64,000 nucleotides of DNA, from NCBI GenBank assembly GCA_038380435.1, contig JAWZYU010000011.1, positions 76,133,501-76,197,500 on the forward strand, written 5' to 3'. The stretch comes from Ryuthela nishihirai. Its lineage: Eukaryota > Arthropoda > Arachnida > Araneae > Heptathelidae. This document shows, piece by piece, positions 46,638 to 59,534 of this stretch (within the stretch, counting starts at the first letter, position 1; the number at the start of each line of letters is the position of its first letter). A program made the position numbers and the translations under genes. The notes beneath the pieces were generated by a model. It ran no database searches. It saw only the letters and a list, made by a program, of their open reading frames with translations, and was not told the origin of the DNA.

Positions 46638-48252
46638 GTGTGTCAGAAAAACACATTTAATAATTGAAACCATAGTTTCAATGCAGTGTTACAAAATGGA
46701 CGGAGTTTTGAGAAAAACTCATTGAAAGTTTTAAAAGAAAACCGGAAAAAATGTGCTTTCCTAAAATATATTGACTGCGAAATGTAGTATGATTAATAAT
46801 TTATATTGCAGTACAGTTTAGAGAATTTTAAGTTTGTTTCAGTATTTAATCTTTGAACTCTCCAAATATAATTTTATCATTAAACTTTATTTTTTTCCAG
46901 ATCTTTACATGTAAATATAGTAGGTATTAAATTTTATTACGAAATGGGAGTCCAATTCTGTTTTAACCATCGCGCAAAGTTTAATAGAAAATGGAACTAT
47001 TTGACAAATATGATTTTCATCAATGACTGAAATCAATATATGAGTTTCAGAACTGATATAAGCAGATTTCTTCAAGCATTTCACTGGCCACAGAGGTCTG
47101 TAAGTAGAGTAGGTCATAGTCATGATCTGTGAAGGTGGAAAAGTTTCAGTAAAAAGAATGCAGAATTTTTTTCCGTGACTTAGGTTTAATATGATAAGGT
47201 ACTAGAAATTAATAAGTGAGGGAACGTTTAAGAATATTTCAAAAATTAACAAAGTCTGTTGAGCAGATGTGAGAAACAGTGAACATTGTTCACTAAAACT
47301 TATCGCTTGGGTGTTTAAATGTTTTCATTTTAAAATCTACTAATTGGTTTCTATATTCATATGCGTCTTCACACCCTTTTCAGTGGTCTTTAAAGATCGA
47401 GATTTTACTTCAAGGTGACACAATAATAGTTCTTTAAAAACTCTGATTTCCTTTAAGACATCGGAGGTCATTTGATATTCGTTAAGGAGATGTCGTGCAG
47501 AAGATTCGTTAGACCCATACTTAAATTTTGTTAGTGTGCCGATATTTTGCCGAGCCCATTGTTAAAACGAAAGTAATTGATTTTAATTAAGAATTATTTT
47601 TTTTAAATTTTAAGCGTAATAATGCTATTTAATAAGAACTGAATTTTATTTAGTATTCTTCCAATAAAAATCTAAAGATGTGTTCTTTTTTTCCCATTTA
47701 CTTATTTTCGCTTACCTATAAGTCAGCCCGTCGTTAATTGGCTACACAGGCCTGTTATCATGTGATCTGCTGGTACGTTATCTCGCTTTGCAGCATAACG
47801 TAAGAAAACACTATTTATAAACTTTGAAAATGCGTACAAATCAATCAATCAATAATTTATTAAATTATGGTGACCTAAAATAATATTTGTATATAAATTT
47901 GTTTATATATATATAGCATCACAAAGCTCTACATATAATAGTTTACACAAATTAAAGAATATTGCAGTATAACAATAAATAGAGGGTTGAAAATCGAAAT
48001 TTAAACTTGAGATTAAAGAAAAATAAACAAGAATAAAAACATTATTTGAAACTGAATGCATTCATTTTTTTATGTTAAATAGTTCTTATTGACAATGAAG
48101 TTAATTTTCAAGTCAACCCATTGTCAATTCAGTATATATATATTTAATGTACACATCTTAGGTTCGTATAAAATTCTCATAAAAATAATTCATTTAGTCA
48201 AACAAATATATAGGCATATATACGTATATATGCCTATATATACACATATATA
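46638..48252. other. RasGRF intron sequence, nothing recognised
   Basis: AT-rich with short TA runs near 47905 and 48135-48250. No gene supported. Confidence 0.4.
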
Positions 48253-48881
48253 CAGGGTGAATCTGAAAAAGTGGGCAAAACTTTACGGGGTGGTAGAACG
48301 CAGCTATACGAGCAATATTCGTAATAGAAAGTATGGGCGGAACGTAAACGGCGAGCCGCTCCGGCGTTGGAAATGGTATAAAACGGTCGGTCCTCGCACC
48401 CAACGACATTTGTACCGTGGATTGCCGAGAGGATGGCTGGTTATACTAACCACGAAATGGCGGATATGCACTTTGTGTACGGTGCGGCGGACGGGAATGA
48501 ATCTACGAGTGCCCCATTGAAACCGATATGGATCTAGTCGCCAGGATCGCCGTTGTTGCCGGAGATATTCGGGAAATGCCTGGTGTCTTCGTAAATGTGC
48601 GTCGGTCCCTATCCCGCAGGTGTGAAGCCTGCATTACAGCTGGCTGCAGCTCTTTTGAGCAATTTCTTTGAACATGTACCTCAATTACATTCCTGTTAAT
48701 AAAATGTTTTCTGAAGTATCTCCTCTCCTTCTCGTGTTCATTCTTTAAATGTGACAGTGGAAAACTACCTTTTAACTTCTCACCGCTTGCGTTCCGACCA
48801 TACATTCTATGACGAATATTGCTCGTATAGCTGCGTTCTACCACCCCGTAAATTTTTGCCCACTTTTTCAGATTCACCCTG
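48253..48881 (+). mobile_element. Deleted DUF4817-type element, N- and C-termini joined
   Basis: Inverted ends start CAGGGTGAATCTGAAAAAGT and pair for about 110 bp. TA flanks both ends in a TA-rich site. The + strand interior has the transposase start (TNHEMADMHFVYGAADGNES) fused directly to its last 50 residues (ETDMDLVARIAVVAGDIREM, then GVFVNVRRSLSRRCEACI), so about 70% of the gene has been deleted. Length 629 bp. Confidence 0.9.
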
Positions 48882-49148
48882 TATATATCAAAGAAAAGCA
48901 AACGGGCATAACCTAAGTAAACAACTTCTCAATATTGTTGTATTGTAATATACATTCTTTTAATTTTCGTATAAAAGTTATGCAAGTAATAGTCAACTTT
49001 TAAAATTTGTACAAAACCAAGTAATGTTTTTATTTCTTTTTCATACAGTATTTGATATTTTTAAGTATTTAGAAATTAATATATTATTTACCTGTGTCAT
49101 TTAATTAAATATCATCAGTTGTCTGACATATTTGCATCGATCCCACAG

Positions 49149-49346
49149 GTCAGCCGTCTGGTTGTATCAGAGATAATGCGAGCCACCATGATGTCTAACA
49201 GGGTGGCCATAATCGAAAAGTGGGCCGCAGTAGCAGATATATGTCGCTGTCTCCATAATTTCAATGGCGTCCTTCAAATTTGTGCAGCCTTTATGAATAG
49301 CTCCGTGTTTCGGCTGAAGAAAACCTGGGAAAAAGTTTCAAAAACG
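49149..49346 (+). CDS. Rasgrf: RasGRF-like Ras exchange factor, catalytic-core exon (66 codons)
   Basis: A 198-bp exon, phase 0 at both ends, acceptor CCCACAG and donor GTATAA. It encodes [20 protein letters not shown], then [19 protein letters not shown] and the [12 protein letters not shown] end. The [21 protein letters not shown] block and the following helical hairpin are the most conserved Ras-contacting region of RasGRF proteins (family: [26 protein letters not shown]). It is a direct continuation of FND at 28069. The rest of the domain (usually about 110 residues more) was not found before the window end and probably lies downstream. Confidence 0.95.
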
Positions 49347-49762
49347 GTATAAAGTTTCTTTTGTAGTATGTTTTTCATATATGTACTTTCTCATCGGTGA
49401 TTTAGAATTCATGTTCAATCAAACAATTCATAATTTAACTCCTTCGGTATTTACTTGCCTATCTGGAAACACTGATGTTAGAAATCTTTCTAATTCATAT
49501 AAAGTCATTCAGTGCACATATTTTTAAACGTATTTCCCGTAATGAGAACATGCAACATATTTACTATTTATAAAAATAATTAAATTGTTTTGTTTGTATT
49601 ATTATCCATTTATTATTTGTAACTATTTATTGAAATATAAACAATGAGTTTAATCTTACTCGAAACTTGCTAGATTAAAATGACTTCGACACCTGCAAAA
49701 TCTAAATTCAAGATTTTTATTTGCTTTAAAGTTTTTTTTAATTTTTTATTTCATTACAATAT

Positions 49763-50294
49763 TGTTACGACAGATGAACGAGCAACAGTGACTTCATGAC
49801 TTAACGTGACTTGAACACCCGTGTGTGCTTCTACGTGAGATTCAATTTAGCCAACGAATTGGAACTGAGAACGATTCGGAAGAATAAAAGAAGATAGCAG
49901 TGCAGTGTGTTAAAGTTGTGAGATCTGAAAGGACGTTCAGATGGTGTGATTTAGTGCGCGTTAAGTGAAAATAATTAGTATATTTATTAGTGTGTGCGCG
50001 GGTGTTTGTTTTCTGTTGTCAGTGAACTAGCACAGGACGAGAAATTGTTTACGTCTGAAGGTATTCAAGTGACATGGTAAACAACGTGAAGAGGTAGTAT
50101 TTTAGTACAACAGACAGAGCTGATATTGTATGCTCTGTACAAAAAGGTTAATGACTTATGTATGATAGTAGTTAATTTGTTTATAAGATACTTCATTAAT
50201 ATTTTTGTAACAATTTGCATTGTATTGTAATTGGTTTGAAAATATAGTTATTAGTACTCAAGCTCAGTGCCTATCCATTTTAAAATTTGCAACA
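49763..50294 (+). repeat. 5' LTR
   Basis: Starts TGTTACGACAG and ends TTGCAACA. Compared with the 3' LTR it shows roughly twenty substitutions by eye and lacks an 11-bp insertion, so the insertion is not recent. AATAAA near 49885 could be the polyadenylation signal. A primer-binding-like TTTGGTGTCTAGGAGTG follows. Confidence 0.92.
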
Positions 50295-50344
50295 TTTGGT
50301 GTCTAGGAGTGTAGATAATTTATTGAATGCCATTAATTAGAAGT

Positions 50345-51448
50345 ATGGATGAATTAGTAAAGTTGATGAATGACATTAAAGGTGATATAGCTGCCTAAAG
50401 CAACAGAATTGGTGACCTTGCTAGACAAAGTGATAGCTTGAAAGCCGATATGGCTACACAGATGACTGATATTAAAAGTTATATAGCTACCCAAAGCAAT
50501 AAAATAGGTGACCTTGCTAGACAAAATGATGACTTGAAAGCCGAAATGGCCGCACAAAATAATGAGATGAGAGCTGAAGTGACTTCTCAAATTAGTAAGA
50601 TTTCTGATAAGTGTAAGGACATTATGACCGAAATAAATAGTGTAAAAAATGATCTTGATAATGTTAAGATAAATTATAAACGTGAAATTAAAATTGTAAA
50701 AACTGATTGTGAACGCCAGTTTCAAATTTTAAGAAACGAAATGTTACCTTCTTCTTGTGATAATAGTAATTTTAGTGAAAATAATGTTATTACACATATC
50801 GCTAAAAATACAACTAAACCTTCTACATATGATGGTCAATCATCTTGGACAATATTTAAAACACAATTCGAATTCATCGCTTGAGCTAATGAGTGGAGTG
50901 AATTCCAAAAGGCCAGTTTTCTTGCAGCTTCTTTAAGAAATTCTGCTGCGGAAGTTTTGCAGTCTGTTCCAGTAGAAAAACGACTTGATTATCAAAGTCT
51001 AGTTTCTGCATTAGAAGTTAGGTTTGGTGATAGTTATTTAAAACAATATTATGTGACTCAATTTAAACATCGCATGCAGAACAGTGGTGAAACTTTGCAA
51101 GAGCTTGCTAGTGATATCGAGCGTCTAGCTAGATTGGCTTATAAGTAACTGTCCACAAGAAATTCAAGATAACTTACCTGAATTACAATTTATTGATGCT
51201 ATTGCTGACCCTGACACTCAACAATCTCTGAGGATGTTGGAAGGTGAATCCTTAAAGTCAGCTGTACAATGAGATTTGTGAGTGCAGAAGAAACGGTAGA
51301 AAAGGATAATGAAATGAAAGAACTAACCAAAGCCATACTATCCGTTTTGAAAGACATAAAAGGTTCTTCTTCAAAAACTACCACAGACCTTCAGTGTTGG
51401 AATTGTGGCAAGATCGGACACATTCGTACCAACTGTAATAGGAAATGA
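50345..51448 (+). pseudogene. Gag-like region of the Ty3/Gypsy element
   Basis: The structural protein of the element's particle. ATG at 50345 opens a frame with a long coiled coil built from a repeated motif (SNKIGDLARQNDDLKAEMA and two diverged repeats before it), followed by a capsid-like helical region (about 50890-51148). After a frameshift it ends in a CCHC zinc knuckle, CWNCGKIGHIRTNC (51395-51436). In-frame stops at 50396, 50882 and 51146 disable it. Confidence 0.85.
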
Positions 51449-51589
51449 ATGAGGAGTCCAAGTCCATCTACTAGATAACAGGATCAGGGAAACAGAAAAA
51501 TAATCAGTCTTGCGGGGCAAAGGCTGGTTGTTGATTGGTTGGCCCCAGGGGAAGTCGCCCACGTTTCAACATTACATGGTGATAATAAT

Positions 51590-54500
51590 GGATTAGTAGC
51601 TGATGGAGCCTTAAATGGAATATCTTGCCGTGTGATAGTCGACACTGGTGCAAATGTAACTTTACTTAGAACGGACATAATAAAGAAATAATACCTCACC
51701 CAAACTTGAACACTACACAGTGTAAAAGTCTAGTCTAGATCGTGCTAAAGTCCATGGAAAAATAGAACTTAACATCCGAGTTGGTAGCTGTCTGGTACAC
51801 CACCCGGTTTTACATCGCTGACATCTACGATGAATGCATATTAGGCCTTGATTTTCTGAAGAAACATGGATTCAACATTAGACCCAGTGACAACCTACTC
51901 ATCTATAAGACAGAAGAGATTCCTATGCTTAGCCATACATCTGATTCATGCGTAACTCTAATATTCAAGCGTAACTCTAATATTAGTGACGGAAGACACA
52001 GAGATCCCATCACAAAGTGAAATTATAGTCCGTGGACATCGGGTGGAGACTTCTGTGGCCTTCCGATTGGCAATTACTGATGTCTCTGGTAAAGGAGCTT
52101 TGGCTCATGGTATCCTGGTTGCAAGGACTTTAGTCAGAATAGATAAAGAACAGATTCCTATCAGAGTGATGAACTGTAACAAATCCAATAAAATATTGAA
52201 AAATGGTGATGAATTAGCAATGTGTGAACCAGTTACCTGGGTAACAAGTATAAATCAAATAGAAATTACTGATTTAAACCAAATTCATACAGACATCCCA
52301 TCTCATCTTACTGACTTATGGAGAGAAACAAGACGAATATTAACTAAAAACAAAGCTGCTAAGGCCGAGAACCTATTGAAAGAATTTTCTGAAAATTTTT
52401 CTGCCACATCAAATGATTATGGCCGTACTAACCTGACGGAACATAAGATCAATACTGGTGATTCTTCTCCAGTCCATCTGCCAGCAAGAAGGCTTCCATT
52501 GGCAAAAAGAGAGCAGACGGAACAACTCATAAGGGACATGGAAGCTCAAGGCATTATAGAATCATCACAGAGTCCCTGGACATCACCAGTGGTTCTTGTC
52601 ATGAAAAAGGATGGATCTACACGATTTTGTGCAGATTATCGCAGATTAAATGACGTAACAAAAAAGACTCCTTTCCTTTATCCAGGATTGGTGATACACT
52701 GGACACTTTATCTGGGTGAGAATGGTTCTCAACATTAGACTTAAAGAGCGGCTATTGGCAAGTTGGTATACGTCCTGAAAACCGTGAGAAAACAGCTTTC
52801 ACTACAGGGAATGGACTTTGGCAGTTTAAGGTGATGCCATTTGGACTTTGTAACGCACCTGCCACATTTGAACGGCTAATGGAGTCGGTGCTCAAAGGTT
52901 TGTCTTGGGAGGTCTGCCTGGTTTACTTGGACGACATCATAGTTCTTGGAAGAACTTTTGAAGAACATTTGAGAAATATTCGTCAAGTATTTGAAAAACT
53001 TAAGGCAGCCAAGGTAAAATTGGGACCGACAAAGTGTAAACTATTCCAGCATGAAATTCATTACATTGGTCATGTGATCACTACATCAGGGATTAAGACT
53101 GATCCTAGTAAGATAGAAGCTGAAAGAGACTGGCCTCCACCACAAGATGTTCATCAACTTCGTAGTTTTATTGGACTTGGCACCTATTATAGATTTGTCA
53201 AAGGTTTCTCCAACATCGCAAAGCCATTACATCGTCTGACAGAAGAGGGTCAGCGGTTCATGTGGACCACCGAATTTGATGTAGCCTTTCAAAAGCTAAA
53301 CAAAACTCTTTCCACAGCACCACTGCTAGCGTACCCACAAACTGGAAAACAATTCATAATAGATACTGACGCAAGTAACACAGGAGTTGGTGCTGTACTT
53401 TCACAAGAACAACACGGACAAGAGAAAGTTATTGCATATTTTAGTAAAACTTTATCCAAACCAGAGCGAAATTATTGTGTAACATGCAAAGAACTGTTAG
53501 CAATAGTAAAAGCAGTAGAACATTTCCATCATTATCTCTATGGACCAGAAATTCCTTATACGTACTGATCATTCTGCACTTAAATGGTTATTAAACTACA
53601 AAAATCTTGAAGAACAAATCGCTAGGTGGATACAACGGTTACAAGAATATGATTCCACCATCGAACATCGAAGTGGTAAAATGCATAAGAATGCAGATAC
53701 TCTTTCCAGACGCCCATGTATTGACAACTGTAAACGTTGTTATAATGCAGAATTGAAATTTGGAACTAAAGAGATAATGCCCATAAGACAAATAGTATTG
53801 ACACAAGCAAACAATGATACCCCTAACATCTGGAGTCCAATTGAAATCAGAAAGGCCCAACTAGATGATGAAGATATAAAACCAATAATAGAATTGATAG
53901 AAAAATCTGATGTAAGACCTAATTGGGAGCAAATCTCGAGGTATAGTCCAACTACTAAAAGTTACTGGGCACAATGGGACTCCTTAAAAAAGAAAGACGG
54001 TGTATTATACAAAAGATGGGAGAATCCCACTGGACGGCTGATCAGTTGGCAGATAATCCTTCCTCGCTCCATAGTGGAACTAGTGATGAAATATACATGA
54101 TAGTGCCACTGGAGGACACTTCGGTGTTAATAAGACATTAGCCAAAGCCAGGGAACGATTTCTTTTGCTGAAAATGATTGTAGATGAAGACGTTGAAAGA
54201 TGGTGTAGGCAATGTGAAGCCTGTGCAGCAAAGAAAGGCCCTAAGACTAGGAGTCGGGATAAGCTGCAGACGTATAACGTTAGTGTCTCTTTAGAAAGAA
54301 TAGCCATTGATGTAATGGGTCCGTTTACTAGAACTGATGACGGAAATCGATATTTATTAGTGGTAATGGATTATTTCACAAAGTGGCCTGAGGTCTCTCC
54401 CATCCAGGACCAGGAAGCAACAACAGTGGCAGAGATGATAGTTAATAATTTGATTAGTAGGTATGGAGTACCTTTACAACTGCACTCTGACCAAGGACGG

Positions 54501-55004
54501 AATTTTGAATCCAATGTGTTTAAAGGTATCTGTCAATTATTAGGCATTCAGAAAACCAGAACAACTCCCTTACATCCTCAGTTGGATGATATGGTTGAAA
54601 GATTCAGTAGAACAATTGCACAGCATCTAGCATTATTTGTGAACGACCATCAACGTGACTGGGATCACCATATGCCACTCCTTTTGCTGGCATATAGAAC
54701 GACAGTGCATGAGACAACTGGACAGACACCTTCCATGATGCTTTTTGGAAGAGAGTTACGTCTTCCCTGTGACCTTTTATATGGTCCGCCCGAAGCAATA
54801 CCTGTGTCCGCTCCACAATACGTACAAAAATTACGACAACGACTAGAAGAAATCCATCACTCCGTTAGACATAACATCAACTTAGCAAGCGACAGAAGCA
54901 AAACAAGATACGACAGTAAAATAAATGTAACTGATTTCAATCAAGGAGATCTTGTCTGGCTATACAGTCCACATAGAAAGAGGAGGCTATTTCCTAAACT
55001 TTAG
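51590..55004 (+). pseudogene. Pol-like region: protease, RT, RNase H, integrase
   Basis: Domains in order: aspartic protease with IVDTGANVTLL (about 51636); reverse transcriptase from about 52480 with SPWTSPVVLVMKKDG and the active site LVYLDDIIVL (about 52920); RNase H with IIDTDASNTGVGAVLS (about 53355) and the RTDHSALKWL block (about 53560); integrase with an HH..CC zinc site (GGHFGVNK about 54110, CRQCEAC about 54205) and the D, D, E catalytic core (AIDVMGPF, HSDQGRNF, MVERFSR). Frame breaks occur near 51690, 52670-52740, 53540 and 54095, and a stop at 55002. Frames are otherwise long, so decay is moderate. Confidence 0.92.
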
Positions 55005-55189
55005 AAACCTTGGGAAGGTCCATATACGATGGCTAACGGATTAACGACGTGGTGTATCGCATTCGTCGACTTCCGCCTACAGAGTGCAAGGTGGTTCATG
55101 TGGATCGTTTGGCCCCGTTTCATCGAAGAACTGAAGAATCTTCGGAATCCAGAATTGTTCGGGACGAACAAGACCTAATTAGAGGACAG

Positions 55190-55732
55190 TTTTACGACAG
55201 ATGAACGAGCAACAGTGACTTCATGACTTAACTGACTTGAACACTCGTGTGTGCTTCTACGTGAGATTCAATTTAGCCAACGAATTGAAACTCAGATCGA
55301 TTCGGAAGAATAAAAGAAGATAGCAGTGCAGTGTGTTAAAGTTGCGAGATCTGAAAGGACGTTCAGATGATCTGATTCAGTGCACGTTAAGTGAAAATAA
55401 TTAGTATATTTATTACTGTGTGCGCGGGTGTTTGTTTTCTGTTGTCAGTAACAAAAGTTTAGTGAACTAGCACAGGACGAGAAATTGTTTACGTCTGAAG
55501 GTATTCAAGTGACATGGTAAACAAAGTGAAGAGGTAGTATTTTAGTACAACAGAGAGAGCTGATATTGTATGCTCTGTACAAAAAGGTTAATGACATGTA
55601 TGATAGTAGTTAATTTGTTTATAAAATACTTTATCCATATTTTTGTAACAATTTGCATTGTATTGTAATTGGTTTGAAAATATAGTTATTAGTACTCACG
55701 CTCAGTGCCTATCCAATTTAAAATTCGCAACA
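55190..55732 (+). repeat. 3' LTR
   Basis: Matches the 5' LTR along its whole length, with a first-bases change (TTTTACGACAG), an 11-bp insertion near 55450 (AACAAAAGTTT) and scattered substitutions. Ends CGCAACA next to ATAT. Confidence 0.92.
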
Positions 55733-55736
55733 ATAT

Positions 55737-56358
55737 TAACATGATTTAATCTGTTATGAGTGAATAATTCGTCATTTAGACTTATAAGAATAGTTCCATA
55801 AGTTATTTTCTTCATTATGCAAATTTATTCTAGATTAAATGTTTGTTTTCAAATAGAAGTGTGTAAGAAACGTTTTATTCTGGAACATTCAGAAAATGCA
55901 AAAAGTTTATACTGAACTAATTGAATTGTAAGGAAGATTATTATCAAAACCATGAAGAAGTAAAAAATTTGTATTTTAGAAGATCTCAGAAATTCCCATT
56001 TATTTTGATAGAAAAAGTGTGCACATCTAATTTCTGTCTTTTAAATATATCACACCATTAATGTACATATTTTATAATGATCCCGAAATCTCTTTCTAAT
56101 GGCATAAATAAAAAACATGAAATAGTGACATATTTCAGTTCTTTGCTAATTTCTTTCATCCTTCATTTTGATTTCAGCTATTATTTAATGAGGTACTGAA
56201 ATTATTTCTTTTCCTTTCCATGTACCCAATATTAATTTGCTATTTCAATTGCAAAATTTCCCAATAAATCTTAATTACTCCAATTGATCTGCAATTGGAA
56301 ATGAAGTTTCTTTTTAACTAGAGTAGGACTTAATTTCAGTGTCTTTTTCGGATATCTA
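55737..56358. other. No gene seen
   Basis: AT-rich, no recognised repeat. No further RasGRF exon is evident here. Confidence 0.4.
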
Positions 56359-57593
56359 CAGGGATTTATCAAAATAATGTAAACACGTACTGTTTGTTGA
56401 GAACATTTTATTAATAAGTTGTAGGCCCACCTCGGGCGTTCAGATCAGGCGCAATTCGACATGAAATAGACTTATACAAACCATGCACATACGGTAATGG
56501 AATGTGGGACCAAACTTCCAGTAAAATATGGCCCAACTGTGCCAGTGATGCTGGAGGTGAAAAGTTTGATCTGACTTTGCGCTCCAGATATTCCCACAAA
56601 TGTTCATTAAATCGAGGTCTGGAGATTGATGTGGCCAGGGTAGCTGTTGCACTTCATCCTCATGCTCTGAAAACCACAACTTGACACGTTTCGCACAATG
56701 AACGGGTGCATTAGCCGCTTGAAACCAGGGATGCTCATTAGGGAACAATACCTGCAATATTGGGTGTAGGTGGTCCCGAGAATCAATTCGTATGTTGCGG
56801 ATGTGACATGACCCTACAGAATAACTAATGGCCCTGTGGAATGCCATGACATGGCACTTCACAGGGGATGCTTCACAGCCGGAACCAAACATTCGGGGTG
56901 GTACTCTTCTGTAGGTTTTCGCCAGATGTAGATCCACCAGTGCTGGAAAACAATGTGTAGCACGATTCATCAGACCAGATGACATGCTGCCAGTTTTCAG
57001 ACTCCCAGTTTTTATGTGCTTTACACCACCTTACACGTTTTGTTGCATTAATGTTGGTAATCAGAGGTTTGTGAATTGCAGCACGGCCATAAATGCTGGC
57101 ACGATGAAGTTCCCGACGAACTGTTATGACGGAAACGGGATCATTCTGACTGGTATTCAACTCTGCTGTTATTTGCGGTACCGTGATCTTGTGCTTCCGC
57201 ACCAATGTTCGTCTCTCCGTATCTGACAACTTCGTATGGCGTCCACAATTTGCACGTTTGGGGTCAATGCCCTGTCCTTTTTGATAGGTAGTTATAAACT
57301 TCAATACAGTTCCTCGAGTTACACCTATTCTTTCCATTCTGGTTACTGAAGCTCCTGCCAAGACGCGCTCCAATGATCATGCCTTTTTAGAGGTCACTGA
57401 GATCTGATATTGTCGACAGTTACACAGCAACATCTGTTTCACTTGCGTCTGTGGTACTGCTACTTGATAGTCGACATCTTACTTCTCCCCTTTATTTACC
57501 TCACATCGGGTGACGTCTTTCATGCGATATGCATACGGCGCATTGTATGTACTTCCAGTCGCCGTCGGTGTTTCCATTATTTTGATAAGCATC
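56359..57593 (-). mobile_element. Tc1-like transposon
   Basis: The left end reads CAGGGATTTATCAAAATAAT after TA (56357-56358). The right end, on the opposite strand, contains TTATCAAAATAATGGAAACAC, next to TA at 57594. The last few bases on the right are mutated. Length 1.24 kb, with one transposase on the - strand. Confidence 0.82.
56440..57373 (-). pseudogene. Tc1-like transposase
   Basis: The N-terminal half (57373-56873) is open for 166 codons. It holds a HTH (GVTRGTVLKFITTYQKGQ), the GRHTKLSDTERRTLVR linker typical of Tc1 and the first catalytic Asp in HVIWSDESCYTLF. A frameshift near 56890 leads to the second half: APVHCAKRVKLWFSEHEDEV, then QSPDLDLMNICGNIW, where the usual SPDLNPIENLW block is altered and the catalytic Glu appears replaced. 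The second catalytic Asp is also not evident (NAPVH instead of DNAPxH), so this copy is dead. Confidence 0.85.
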
Positions 57594-57595
57594 TA

Positions 57596-58238
57596 TAAGT
57601 AGACCTAGCTTCTCATTATCAGTGCTTCCTCTAATATTATTCTTCATGCAAAATTTAGCTGTATCGTCATAAATTTAAGTATTCTTCAATGGATAAACTC
57701 TTGCAAACAAAGAGGTTTTACACTTAGTTCACTGAAGTTAAATAATTACCTGAACTGAATAGATTCAAAGAGCTCAGAGTACAGATCACAATATAGAGAT
57801 TACTGTTGCTGATATTTTTATAGAATCACGCAAAGATTTTTAATAAGTATTCCAATAGCAGAAATCTCATCTTCTTGAAATTTACATAGAAAAATCGGGG
57901 TTGAATATGACAAGAATAGTCTTCCACAAAATAAATATTTTCTCTAGAATTCAAGTTTGGAAATGGTAATTAAAAGATTTTAATGAAGTAAAGATGTAAA
58001 ACCGAAGATGCTAACAGCAGAAATCAAAATTTCAAATTGTTAATGGATTATATACATGTTGTGGGTGCCTACATATGGAGAAGAATAGCATAAAACTTTA
58101 GAGATTATGAAGTTCAGTGTGTTCGATTATTCTTGAGTGGCTGATGTTCAAAGAAGAAAGCTTGTATCGCCTAAGTTTGAAATCTCTTTCATTTAAAGAG
58201 ACCTTATGACAATGAGACTGTAAGGTATGTGGACTCAA
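57596..58238. other. No gene seen
   Basis: AT-rich sequence with no recognised feature. Confidence 0.4.
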
Positions 58239-58745
58239 TATATTGCAACGAAAGGAACACATGCAACACAGAAGCCGGGACTGTGGTGCTCTGTGACGCT
58301 CGAGTGTGCCTCGGAGTGAGGTTGCATCATTAGCTAGTTCGAACGATGAAGAACTTTAAATAAAAAAACGATAGATCAGAGAAATTCTGAGAATGTGTAT
58401 GAAGCAGTAAGTGGATTACTTTTGACCTTGTGCGTGATAATCTAAAGAAGAAATATATTTATTAGTGTGTGCGCAGAATGAGTTACAAGTATATCACGAA
58501 GTATTAGAGTGAATTTAGTTAGTGTTAGCGGAGTGACAAGTGCTAAGTATAGAAGTGGTAAGGTTAATCTAACTTTGAGGTATATCAGCAAAGTATCTGT
58601 AACGCATATTCTATGCCTTTAAAAGTGTCACGAATTACGTAATTTCATTGCCTTAGTTATTAAATCAGTTCAATTATAGTGTGCTTATGTATATTGAATT
58701 CATTCTTGGTTGCCAAAATGTAAATTCAATTAGAAATCTGTAACA
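58239..58745 (+). repeat. Solo-LTR-like copy
   Basis: Starts TGCAACGAAAGGAACACA and ends CTGTAACA. It contains TTCGAACGATGAAGAACTTT and TCTAAAGAAGAAATATATTT, shared with the copy at 24257, and TTTATTAGTGTGTGCGC, shared with the LTR at 49763. No target duplication seen. 58746-59534 after it has no recognisable element genes. Confidence 0.6.
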
Positions 58746-59534
58746 AAATCAACGTGAAGGAAACTTTTTTTTAACTGCACCTAATGACGAGAATGAGACA
58801 TTGTGAAAGGAATGAATCGAACCATGATGAATGAGGAAGGTTTTGGTGGTGATAATGAAATCGAGGCGAAATGAACTTATGCTAATGAACCGAAACGAAT
58901 AATGTTTGGGGCTGCGAAATTTAACTCATCCTGATCCACAAAATATGGTGAGGTAAATAACGAAAAAAAAAGGTTTAAAGGGGATTTTAATTTGGTATGG
59001 AAGGTATTTATAACAGACGATTAGCACTTAAAGATATTGCGGAAACGAAACGACAACATTTGTTGGAAGATGAAATCAGTTCCATTCACAAATTCACACT
59101 GCCAATATTGAGAAACCAACTTCTTTAATTTATACCATTGGAATTTCTTGAACTATAGCTCTGAATTATCGTCTTGTGATTAACATATCTTTGGTTTCCT
59201 GAAATCACTGGTGAAAAAATATTTTTGTTTTCCGGCTAATAAGGGTTTTGCAATTGCCTGCAATTCGATGCATTCTCAGATGACATCAGTATTTAGTGTA
59301 TAGAACAGCTCGTTCTCTTTAGGTCCTAGGATGTAACTTGGAAAGAAATGTATTATGAAATATCATAAACTCACTAGGTAACAACTGATGTTCAATTCGA
59401 TTATGCAAGTATGAAAAATCAATCCAATTATTTCTCAATCAATTTCAGTCAATGGGGGATTTCTTGGTTATGTACCAGTTGTTATAACCTAAATCTAATT
59501 TAACTACATTACTTCACATGATGGTAAAGTCTCG

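Larger units (their letters stand above)
49763..55732 (+). mobile_element. Ty3/Gypsy LTR retrotransposon, complete but inactive
   Basis: Two LTRs (49763-50294 and 55190-55732) enclose gag- and pol-like regions in the order gag, protease, RT, RNase H, integrase, which is the Ty3/Gypsy order. The 4-bp ATAT occurs directly before the first LTR (49759-49762) and after the second (55733-55736). A purine-rich tract (AGAGGACAG) precedes the 3' LTR. No envelope frame is seen between integrase and the 3' LTR. Stops and shifts in all genes show it cannot move on its own. Confidence 0.95.
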
